From Ruicaihuangia caeni (GTDB lineage Bacteria > Actinomycetota > Actinomycetes > Actinomycetales > Microbacteriaceae), in contig NZ_JASATX010000001.1 of the NCBI RefSeq assembly GCF_029952955.1, forward strand, positions 62,001 to 126,000: a stretch of DNA of 64,000 bases. Reading direction: 5' to 3'. A program made the position numbers and the translations under genes. Positions 35,489-42,732 of the stretch are shown here, piece after piece; within the stretch, counting starts at the first letter, position 1, and each line of letters begins with the position of its first letter. A model generated the notes under the pieces. It ran no database searches and was not told the origin of the DNA. It worked only from the letters and a program-made list of their open reading frames with translations.

Positions 35489-36385
35489 ATGCCCCAAGGC
35501 CGACAGATCGCCGTCTCTTCGCTCACCAAACGCTTCGGCCCAGTGGAGGCCGTGTCGAATCTCAGCTTCTCGGTAGAGCCGGGGCGCGTCACCGGATTCC
35601 TCGGCCCGAACGGTGCGGGCAAGACCACCACGCTGCGCATGCTGCTCGGTCTCGTCGCCCCGACTTCCGGCACCGCGACGATCGGGGGCGAGCGCTACCG
35701 CGACCTCGACTCGCCGCTGCGCACCGTGGGCACCTCGCTCGAGGCCTCGAGCTTCCACCCGGGGCGCAGCGCACGCAATCACCTCGCGGTCTACGCGGAT
35801 GCCGCCGGCATCCCGATCACTCGCGTCGACGAGGTCCTCGAGCTGGTCGGCCTCGGCGCTCACTCCGGACGGCGAGTCGGCGGGTACTCGCTGGGCATGC
35901 GCCAGCGGCTCGGGCTCGCATTCGCGCTGCTCGGAGACCCCGAAGTGCTCATCCTCGACGAGCCGATCAACGGACTCGACCCCGAAGGGATCCGGTGGAT
36001 CCGGGTATTCCTGCGCGAACTGGCCGCTGAGGGCCGCACCGTGCTGGTCTCATCCCATCTGCTCAGCGAGGTGCAGCAGACGGTCGACGAGGTCGTCATC
36101 ATCGCCAAGGGCCGACTGGTCTACCAGGGTCAGCTGAGCGGGCTCGGTGGTGAAGCCGTGGTCATGGTCGACGCGCCTGAGCGCGACCGTCTGCGTTCGG
36201 CGCTCGCCGGCGCCTCCCTGATCTTCAGCGAGAGCGACAGCGGGTTCGCCGTGCGCCACACCGACGCGATCGCGGTCGGTGCGCTCGCACTCGCCTCGGG
36301 CGTCGCGCTCCGTCATCTGGCCGACGAGCGGGCAGCGCTCGAACAGGCGTTCCTCGAACTGGTCCAGGAGGGCCCGCAAGCATGA
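35489..36385 (+). CDS. ABC transporter ATP-binding protein
   Basis: This 298-residue ATPase is of the antibiotic/lipid exporter type. Seen: Walker A GPNGAGKTT (about residue 39), a degenerate but recognisable signature YSLGMRQRLGLAFAL, Walker B LILDEPINGLDP, and the switch His in SSHLLSEV. The C-terminal ~90 residues are the variable domain of this exporter class. It is coupled by ATGA overlap to its permease. No substrate is predicted. Confidence 0.9.
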   Translation: MPQGRQIAVSSLTKRFGPVEAVSNLSFSVEPGRVTGFLGPNGAGKTTTLRMLLGLVAPTSGTATIGGERYRDLDSPLRTVGTSLEASSFHPGRSARNHLAVYADAAGIPITRVDEVLELVGLGAHSGRRVGGYSLGMRQRLGLAFALLGDPEVLILDEPINGLDPEGIRWIRVFLRELAAEGRTVLVSSHLLSEVQQTVDEVVIIAKGRLVYQGQLSGLGGEAVVMVDAPERDRLRSALAGASLIFSESDSGFAVRHTDAIAVGALALASGVALRHLADERAALEQAFLELVQEGPQA

Positions 36386-37188
36386 GACTGGTCCGCTCCG
36401 AGTTCCGCAAGCTCCTCACCACTCGTATCTGGTGGGTGCTGCTCATCGTCGAGGTGGCGTATGTCGCCTTCATCGCCGGGCTGTTCGCGCTGCTCTTCTC
36501 CACTGGCGCCGACCTCGGCGACGGGGCTGCCGCCCCGGCGCCTGAAGGCATGCACGAGCTGGTCTACAGCGCGGCCAGTTCAATCGGCTACGTGTTCCCG
36601 GTGCTGCTGGGCACGCTCGCCGTGACCAGCGAGTTCCGTCATCAGACGCTCACGCCCACGTTCCTCACGACTCCGCGTCGTTCACGAACGCTCTTGGGCA
36701 AGATCGTGGCTCTCGCGATCATGGGCGCCGTCTTCGGCATCGCCGCGTTCGCGATCGCACTGCTCGTCGGCGCTCCGCTGCTGGCAGTGGGCGGGCTCGA
36801 CACCGGCCTCGGTGACCAGGAGACTTGGCTCATGGTCGCACGCGGCGTGCTCGCGCTGATGCTGTGGTCGATCATCGGAGTGGGGCTCGGCGCCCTGGTG
36901 CCGAATCAGGTCGCAGCCATCGTCATCGTGCTCGCGTTCACCCAGTTCATCGAGCCGATTCTTCGCACCGGCGCGGCGGTCTGGGAGTGGGCCGCAGATG
37001 TTGGCAAGTTCCTTCCCGGTGCCGCGAGCGATGCGCTCGTGGGTGCGAGCTTCCTCAGCATGGCGGCCGCGCCGGGCAGCAGTTCGGCGCTGCTCGAATG
37101 GTGGCAGGGGGCGCTCGTGCTGGTGGGGATCGCCGCGATCCTCGTCGGCATCGGGTCGTTCACGACGTGGAAGCGCGACGTCAGCTGA
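36382..37188 (+). CDS. ABC transporter permease
   Basis: This 268-residue ABC-2-type permease has six probable membrane segments: one near the N-terminus (WWVLLIVEVAYVAFIAGLFALLF), a large loop, then five more. It starts with the typical LVRSEFRKLLTTR amphipathic stretch. It overlaps both the ATPase gene before it and the acetyltransferase gene after it, forming a three-gene unit. Confidence 0.88.
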   Translation: MRLVRSEFRKLLTTRIWWVLLIVEVAYVAFIAGLFALLFSTGADLGDGAAAPAPEGMHELVYSAASSIGYVFPVLLGTLAVTSEFRHQTLTPTFLTTPRRSRTLLGKIVALAIMGAVFGIAAFAIALLVGAPLLAVGGLDTGLGDQETWLMVARGVLALMLWSIIGVGLGALVPNQVAAIVIVLAFTQFIEPILRTGAAVWEWAADVGKFLPGAASDALVGASFLSMAAAPGSSSALLEWWQGALVLVGIAAILVGIGSFTTWKRDVS

Positions 37189-37709
37189 TGCACGGGGCCG
37201 CGGCCGGAGCGGCGGGGATCAGCATCCGCGATGCGGAGCCCCGCGACCTCGGCGCGGTGCGCGAGATCTACAACCACTACGTCGCGACGTCCACTGTCAC
37301 ATTCGATGAGGACGGCTGGACCGAGCAGGAAGTCGTCGCGAAGTTCGACTCGGTGGTGGCCAAGGCGCTGCCGTTCCTCATCGCCGAGGACGACTCCGGC
37401 GTGGTGGGCTTCGCGTATCTCGCGCCCTGGCGTGTGAAGGCCGCGTACCGCTACACGGTGGAGAACTCCATCTACCTCGCAGCGTCGGCGACCGGGCGCG
37501 GGGTCGGGGTCTTGCTGCTCGACGCGCTACTCGATCGCGCGAGAGCCGCCGGCATCCGCGAGGTCATCGCCGTGCTGTCCGACGAGGGCGCCGATGCGTC
37601 GCACCGTCTGCATCTCCGCGCGGGGTTCCGCGAGGTGGGCCGCCTCGAGCACGTCGGATTCAAGTTCGATCGGTGGCTCGGCATCGTGCTGCTGCAGAAG
37701 TCGCTCTGA
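37188..37709 (+). CDS. GNAT acetyltransferase (phosphinothricin acetyltransferase-like)
   Basis: This 173-residue GNAT enzyme has the Pat/Bar layout: IRDAEPRDLGAVREIYNHYVATSTVTFD at the start, GFAYLAPWRVKAAYRYTVENSIYLAASATGRGVGVLLLDALL (acetyl-CoA loop), and the late GFREVGRLEHVGFKFDRWLGIVLLQ. Such enzymes acetylate phosphinothricin, methionine sulfoximine or other amines. The start overlaps the permease stop (TGATG), hinting at an acetylate-and-export resistance unit, but this is inference. Confidence 0.85.
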   Translation: MHGAAAGAAGISIRDAEPRDLGAVREIYNHYVATSTVTFDEDGWTEQEVVAKFDSVVAKALPFLIAEDDSGVVGFAYLAPWRVKAAYRYTVENSIYLAASATGRGVGVLLLDALLDRARAAGIREVIAVLSDEGADASHRLHLRAGFREVGRLEHVGFKFDRWLGIVLLQKSL

Positions 37710-37752
37710 GCCGGTCGGCCGCTCAGTGTCTGCCCGTGTCCCTGGCCGCCGA

Positions 37753-37769
37753 GGCCCGGTCGACGGGCC
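37753..37769. terminator. Short hairpin downstream of GNAT gene
   Basis: GGCCCG and CGGGCC pair around GTCGA, directly before the duplicated 19-bp segment, in the gap between convergent genes. Confidence 0.4.
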
Positions 37770-37807
37770 AGAGCGTCAGCGGTAGACCAGAGTGTCAGCG
37801 GTAGACC
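37770..37807. repeat. 19-bp tandem duplication over a gene end
   Basis: AGAGCGTCAGCGGTAGACC (37770-37788) and AGAGTGTCAGCGGTAGACC (37789-37807) differ at one base. The second copy contains the stop and last codons of the lipoprotein gene, so the first is a detached copy of that gene's end. Confidence 0.85.
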
Positions 37808-38424
37808 TGTGATGCCACTTCGGCGGCAAGCTGCTGTGCCTCGGCGTGGGCCTGATCGCCACCCGGGGATGTGATCACCGAGATCCAGCTCGTGCCCCGC
37901 AGAATGTGCAGTTCGGAGGGCACGATCTGCGAGTCGCCGGTCTTCTCGTAGCGGATGGTCTCTTCGCGTTGCTCTTCATTGAGCCCCTGCGCCAGCAGGT
38001 CGTTCATGACCCCGGGGCGGGTGGAGGGCGACAGGGGTGCGACCGAGAGCACGATGAGGGGCGTCTGCATCGTCTCGCTTCCGAAGACGCAGCTGATCCC
38101 GCCGGCGCGTTCCTCGCCGGTGGGCTCCGCGAAGTACGAGGTGCCGTATTGCCCGCCGGGCCCGCCGAGCAGGTCGAGGTGGCGGGTGTCGAAGTCGGCG
38201 GCGCGAGTCGGGGAGAGGATCTCATCGCACCGCTCTGGCAGCACGAACCTCATGTCGGCCGGCTCGTCGGAGGGCTCGGGCGTCTCCTCGACGACTGGCG
38301 ACTCCGGTTCGCTGGAGGGCTCGGGCTCAGGGGTCGGCTCGGGCGCCGCCTGGGCGCAGCCGGTCAGCAGGAGCGCGACCGCGGCGATCGGGAGCAGCAG
38401 GTGGCGCACAGGACGAGTGGGCAT
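37795..38424 (-). CDS. Secreted lipoprotein, unknown function (paralogue of 60242-60898)
   Basis: This 209-residue protein has a signal peptide with lipobox LTGC (lipidated Cys near 22). A Pro/Glu/Ser-rich linker (about 25-55) is followed by a ~150-residue domain containing RCDEIL and GGISCVFG, two cysteines likely to pair outside the membrane. The same layout (N-terminal C-[DN]-x-L-L, mid-domain G-x-x-C-x-[FW], C-terminal Ala-rich helix ending in Arg) is seen in the lipoprotein at 60242-60898. It is not assigned to a named family. Confidence 0.7.
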   Translation of the reverse strand: MPTRPVRHLLLPIAAVALLLTGCAQAAPEPTPEPEPSSEPESPVVEETPEPSDEPADMRFVLPERCDEILSPTRAADFDTRHLDLLGGPGGQYGTSYFAEPTGEERAGGISCVFGSETMQTPLIVLSVAPLSPSTRPGVMNDLLAQGLNEEQREETIRYEKTGDSQIVPSELHILRGTSWISVITSPGGDQAHAEAQQLAAEVASQVYR

Positions 38425-38533
38425 GGATTCCCTTCTGGACCGTTCAGACCCGATCTCCCTCGAAATTATGCCGGAACCCCGTACGGTTCGACGCCGCCCC
38501 GGTTACAGCTCGCGCTTCGCTAGCCTCGAAGTC

Positions 38534-39970
38534 ATGGCCGAGCTCCACGATCTCACCGCCCGCGAGCAATTGCGGCTGTTGCGCGACCGCCGACTGAGCC
38601 CGCTCGAGCTGGTCGACCACTACCTGGCGCGGATCGCACTGCTCGACCAGACTGCGCAGTCGCTCGGCGCCTTCATCACCGTGACCGCTGAGGCGGCCCG
38701 CGAGCGAGCACGTCGATTGGCGGATGCCGGACCAGACGACTCGCCCCTCTGGGGCCTTCCGACAGCCGACAAGGATCTCACCGCGCGCGCGGGCGTGCGC
38801 ACCACGTATGGCTCGAAGGCGTTCGAGCACTACGTTCCTGAGCGAAGCGATGCCCTCGCGATCGCGCTCGACGCCGCGGGCACCATCAGCCTCGGCAAGA
38901 CGAACACCCCTGAGTTCGGGCTCCCTGGCTACACCGAGTCGGATGTGGCGCCACCGGCCCGCAATCCGTGGCGGACCGAGCTCGGCGCCGGTGGATCGTC
39001 GGGCGGCGCTGCCGTCGCCGTCAGCGCGGGCATGCTGCCGGTCGCGCCGGGCTCTGATGGCGGCGGGTCGATCCGGATGCCGGCGGCGGCCACCGGCCTG
39101 GTTGGCCTCAAGCCGTCGCGCGGCCGCGTACCCAGCGGCACCGGCCTCACCATGCTGGGAGGCCTCGGCGTGCACGGGCCGATCGCTCGCACGACGGGCG
39201 ATGCTGCGCTGCTGTTCGAGGCCATGCTCGCAGGCCCGTACCGCTTCGCGACGCGTGCGCCCGCCGATCAGGGATGGCTGGCCGCTGTCGACCGGCCGGA
39301 GGGGCGCTTCCGCATCGCGGTGCTGCAGGGCACCCCGTGGGACGGCTGGCGCGACGACTTCCCCATCGTCGAGCACCAGGAGGCGACGGATGCCGTCGGC
39401 TCCGCGGTGCGCGAGCTCGAGGCGCTCGGGCACGATGTCGGCATCCTGCGCCTCTCCGGCCACGAGCAGTACGCGGCCGCCTTCCACACGATCTGGCAGG
39501 CCGGTGCGTCGACACTGCCGGTGGGGGAGGACCAGCTGTCGTCTCTGCAACCGCTCACCCGGTGGCTTCGCGAGCGAGGACGTTCGCTCGGGGCGCCCCG
39601 GCTCGCGGAGGCGCTCGCCGCACTGACCGAGTTCGAGCAGCACCTGATCGAACTCATCGAACCCTGGGATGCGGTGCTCACCCCCACGCTCGCCTGTACA
39701 CCGAGGCCCATCGGGTGGTACGACCCTGACGATGGGGAACGGAACTTCGCGCAGCAGGTGCAGGTCATGCCCTACACGAGCATGCTGAACGCCGCCGGCC
39801 TCCCCGCCATCAGCGTGCCTGTGCATGTGACCGCCGAGGGCCTCCCGATGGGGGCGCAGCTGTTCGCGGGCCCGGGGCAGGAGAAGATCCTGTTCAAGCT
39901 CGCGTCGCAGCTCGAAGCCGCGATCGGCTGGCAGCATCGGCATCCGCCGGCATGGAGCGCCGAACGCTAG
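38534..39970 (+). CDS. Amidase signature-family amidohydrolase
   Basis: This 478-residue enzyme has the Ser-cisSer-Lys triad region of the amidase signature: Lys in GLPTADKDLTARAG, and the Gly/Ser-rich block GAGGSSGGAAVAVSAGMLPVAPGSDGGGSIRMPAA. It resembles stand-alone amidases rather than GatA, since no gatB/gatC adjoin. ATG 38534 is supported by a TAGCCT box (38521-38526) ending 7 nt before it. The substrate is undetermined. Confidence 0.88.
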   Translation: MAELHDLTAREQLRLLRDRRLSPLELVDHYLARIALLDQTAQSLGAFITVTAEAARERARRLADAGPDDSPLWGLPTADKDLTARAGVRTTYGSKAFEHYVPERSDALAIALDAAGTISLGKTNTPEFGLPGYTESDVAPPARNPWRTELGAGGSSGGAAVAVSAGMLPVAPGSDGGGSIRMPAAATGLVGLKPSRGRVPSGTGLTMLGGLGVHGPIARTTGDAALLFEAMLAGPYRFATRAPADQGWLAAVDRPEGRFRIAVLQGTPWDGWRDDFPIVEHQEATDAVGSAVRELEALGHDVGILRLSGHEQYAAAFHTIWQAGASTLPVGEDQLSSLQPLTRWLRERGRSLGAPRLAEALAALTEFEQHLIELIEPWDAVLTPTLACTPRPIGWYDPDDGERNFAQQVQVMPYTSMLNAAGLPAISVPVHVTAEGLPMGAQLFAGPGQEKILFKLASQLEAAIGWQHRHPPAWSAER

Positions 39971-40028
39971 AGCGAGCGCCGGTCTTCCGCTTCGCCCGTC
40001 CGGCGTCCTGCTGGCAGGGGCGACGATC

Positions 40029-40568
40029 TCAGAGGTAGCCGCCGTCGCGCAGGCCCGCCTCGATCTCGAAGCGATTGCGCAGGGGATCACGACCCGCCGC
40101 CAGGTAGAGCACCGGCAGGACCATCCCATAGTGACGCCACTGCTCCTTGTGCACGCGCTCATGCCGCATCACCCGGTCTGGCGGGGTCCGGTCGGTGAGG
40201 AACGCGGCGCCCACGGTTGTGCCGCCGCGACCGAAGGCCCAGGCGGGCAGGCCCGTGACCACCAGCATCCCGTTGCGCACTCGGATGCGCCCGCCTCCCA
40301 GCACGCCGCCCCACACAACGCCGAAGACCGTGGCTGCCGCGAATCCGAGCCGCGTGACGAGGGGGTTCAGCAGGAGATCGCGAACCCCCGGGATCCGTCG
40401 TCCTGCCTGAACCACACCGTTCGCCGCTGCCTCGGCGACGCGCACCGCGAGCTTGCCGCCGACGCGTGCCGCGAGGACGGCCAGACGAGCCCCGTGCGCG
40501 GTGTCAGCCGCCGCCCTGCCGAGCCTTCGACCCGTGTTGCGCGTGCTCGGTGCGACTTCAGAAGGCAT
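40029..40568 (-). CDS. Small membrane-associated protein with HExxH motif
   Basis: This 179-residue protein was not assigned to a named family. A hydrophobic Ala-rich helix (about 20-60) and a probable membrane segment (GFAAATVFGVVWGGVLGG) precede MRHERVHKEQW, an HExxH zinc-metalloprotease-like motif near residue 137, and YLAAGRDPLRNRFEIEAG, where the later Glu could be a third ligand. Related proteins occur in this family of bacteria, often with a doubtful Fe-S label; no cysteine cluster is present here. TATCGT ends 6 nt before the ATG (leaderless). It is divergent from mshA. Confidence 0.65.
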   Translation of the reverse strand: MPSEVAPSTRNTGRRLGRAAADTAHGARLAVLAARVGGKLAVRVAEAAANGVVQAGRRIPGVRDLLLNPLVTRLGFAAATVFGVVWGGVLGGGRIRVRNGMLVVTGLPAWAFGRGGTTVGAAFLTDRTPPDRVMRHERVHKEQWRHYGMVLPVLYLAAGRDPLRNRFEIEAGLRDGGYL

Positions 40569-40603
40569 ATCGGCACGATACTCCGCGCCGTTACAGTAAC
40601 GAT

Positions 40604-41827
40604 GTGACAGTGGGCATCCGACGTGTGGCGATGGTGAGCATGCACACCTCGCCCGCTGCTGCCCCGGGAGTGGCGGATGCCGGCGGCATGAACGTTGCAG
40701 TGAGCGCCCTCGCCGCGGAGCTCGCCAGGCTCGGCGTCGAGGTCGATCTCATCACTCGTGCGAGCGACGGTCAGCGCGTGGTCGAGCTCGGCGAGCGCAT
40801 CAGTCTGCACGAACTCGGTCCTGGCGGAGCGCTGACCAAGGCACAGCTTGCCGCGGTGGCTGACGAGTTCGGGGAAGCGGTGGCCGCCCTCGCGCGGCGG
40901 CGCGAGTACGACGTGATCCACGCGCACTATTGGCTCAGCGGGCTTGCGGTTCTACCGGTGGCCCTCGAGCTCGACGTGCCGTTCGTGCAGAGCTTTCACA
41001 CGCTCGCTGCGATGAAGAACCGCGCGCTGCCCGTCGGCGACCGGCCGGAGCCCGGCGCACGCGCACGGACCGAGAGCTATCTCGCCGGGCAGGCAGCCGC
41101 GGTGATCGCGGGATCCACCGCCGAGGTGGACTGCCTGATCGACCACGTCGGCGCGCCCGCTGAAAACCTCTGGGTCATCCCGCCGGGCGTCGACACGGGC
41201 CTGTTCTCGCCTGAACGGGCACGCGACGCCACCGCATTCCGCAAGCGACACGGCATCCCGCTCGGGCGGCCCATCGTCGCCCTGGTCGGGCGTGTGCAGC
41301 CTCTCAAGGGGCAGGAACTGGCAGTTCGCGCGGTGGGAGCGATGCGCAGCTTCGACGGGCAGGACCCAGTGCTCGTGATCGCCGGCGAACCCACGCCGGG
41401 GGAGCGCGCATATCTGACGTTTCTGCGTGGCGTCGCGCACGAGCTCGGCATCGACGACTCCGTGCACTTCGTAGGAGCTCTCGACCGTGACGAGCTCGCG
41501 GTGCTCCTGGCTTCGGCCGCGCTGTGCGTGATGCCGTCGCACTCCGAGACCTTCGGCCTGGTCGCCCTTGAGGCTGCCGCGAGCGGAACACCCGTGGTGG
41601 CCTCGCGCTCGAGCGGGTTGAGCGAATCGGTGGCCGACGGCCGTAGCGGGGTGCTCGTCGATGGGCGCGATCCCGTCGATTGGGCCCGCGTGATCCAGCG
41701 CCTCTTGTCAGACCCGGCGGTCCTCGCGACCCTGTCTGCCAGGGCCCGAGGCCACGCCGAGCAATTCAGTTGGGCAGGCTCCAGCCGATCGCTGCTCGCG
41801 GTCTACGGAGGGCTCGGCCACTCGTAG
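40604..41827 (+). CDS. mshA: D-inositol-3-phosphate glycosyltransferase-like GT4 enzyme
   Basis: MshA makes the first mycothiol intermediate from UDP-GlcNAc and inositol 3-phosphate. This 407-residue GT-B enzyme starts with SMHTSPAAAPGVADAGGMNV, closely matching the MshA N-terminus, and has HAHYWLSG, IPPGVDTGLF and the donor-site block PSHSETFGLVALEAAASGTPVVAS. GTG 40604 is supported by TACAGT ending 6 nt before it. Other GT4 glycosyltransferases share the C-terminal half, so the N-terminal motif is what supports MshA. Confidence 0.8.
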   Translation: MTVGIRRVAMVSMHTSPAAAPGVADAGGMNVAVSALAAELARLGVEVDLITRASDGQRVVELGERISLHELGPGGALTKAQLAAVADEFGEAVAALARRREYDVIHAHYWLSGLAVLPVALELDVPFVQSFHTLAAMKNRALPVGDRPEPGARARTESYLAGQAAAVIAGSTAEVDCLIDHVGAPAENLWVIPPGVDTGLFSPERARDATAFRKRHGIPLGRPIVALVGRVQPLKGQELAVRAVGAMRSFDGQDPVLVIAGEPTPGERAYLTFLRGVAHELGIDDSVHFVGALDRDELAVLLASAALCVMPSHSETFGLVALEAAASGTPVVASRSSGLSESVADGRSGVLVDGRDPVDWARVIQRLLSDPAVLATLSARARGHAEQFSWAGSSRSLLAVYGGLGHS

Positions 41828-41870
41828 CCGCCGCTCGGGCGCACGAAGCGCCGAGCGTCCAAGCGGAACC

Positions 41871-41926
41871 GGTCGGGCCTAGCCGACCTGGCCTAACCGG
41901 TCGGGCCTAGCCGACCTGGCCTAGCC
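41871..41926. repeat. 28-bp tandem duplication, each with a hairpin
   Basis: Two nearly identical 28-bp units (41871-41898, 41899-41926) differ at one base. Each contains GGTCGG-GCCTAG-CCGACC, a 6-bp stem, so together they form twin hairpins between mshA and pspA. The second unit overlaps the pspA stop codon. Confidence 0.85.
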
Positions 41927-42658
41927 GGCCGTGATCGCGCCCGAGCCTCCGCCGGACTTCAGCTGCGCCAGCCGCGCCTCGACTTCGGACTGCTTGCCGA
42001 GATCCTCCAGACTGTTGAACTGCGCATCGAGGCTGGATGCCGCGAGCTCCTGAGCACCGACCACCTTCGCCTCTTCCCGGCGGATCTTCTCCTCGAATCG
42101 GCCGATCTCGCTGGTCGGGTCGAGCACGTCGATGCTCTTCACCGCGTCCATCACCTGCTGCTGCGCTGCCGCCGTCTTGGAGCGCGCAACGAGTTCGTTG
42201 CGCTTGGCGGTGAGCTCGTTCAGCTTCTGCCGCATGGTCTCGAGACCACGCTTGAGCTGGTCGACCACCTGCGTCTGGCTCGCGATCGTGGGTTCAACGG
42301 CGCGCGCCTCCGACTCCGAGGTCATCTGCTTGCCGATCGCGACCTTCGCGAGCTGATCGAACTTGTCAGCGTTGATCGTGTCGCCTGCGGCTCGCAGTTC
42401 ATCGGCCTTGGTGCTCGCGGCGAGCGCTTTGCGGCCCCAATCGGCTGCGGCTTCGAGGTCTTCTCGATGGTCCTGCTCCATCAGGCGCAAGTTGCCGATG
42501 GTCTGCGCGACCGCCTGCTCGGCCTCCGCGATGCTGTTCGTGTAGTCGCGCACGAGCTGGTCGAGCATCTTCTGAGGGTCTTCCGCCTGGTCGAGCAACG
42601 CGTTGATGTTCGCGCGCATGAGCTGTGAGATGCGGCCGAGAATCGATTGCTTCGTCAT
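41921..42658 (-). CDS. pspA: PspA/IM30 family membrane-stress protein
   Basis: This 245-residue, almost entirely alpha-helical coiled-coil protein of the ESCRT-III-like PspA/Vipp1 family supports membrane integrity. Seen: the amphipathic N-terminal helix (ILGRISQLMRANINALLDQAEDPQKMLDQLV) and long Gln/Glu/Arg-rich helices to about residue 225, then a short Gly/Ser-rich end. It follows the TPM-domain gene on the same strand (74-bp gap), a recurrent pairing. Confidence 0.92.
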   Translation of the reverse strand: MTKQSILGRISQLMRANINALLDQAEDPQKMLDQLVRDYTNSIAEAEQAVAQTIGNLRLMEQDHREDLEAAADWGRKALAASTKADELRAAGDTINADKFDQLAKVAIGKQMTSESEARAVEPTIASQTQVVDQLKRGLETMRQKLNELTAKRNELVARSKTAAAQQQVMDAVKSIDVLDPTSEIGRFEEKIRREEAKVVGAQELAASSLDAQFNSLEDLGKQSEVEARLAQLKSGGGSGAITAG

Positions 42659-42732
42659 GGGTGAGGTCCTTTCCCGCTGGTCGTGCTTGTCATGGTTCCA
42701 CTGCTGGTGATGATGCGATTGGCTGGGGCAGC

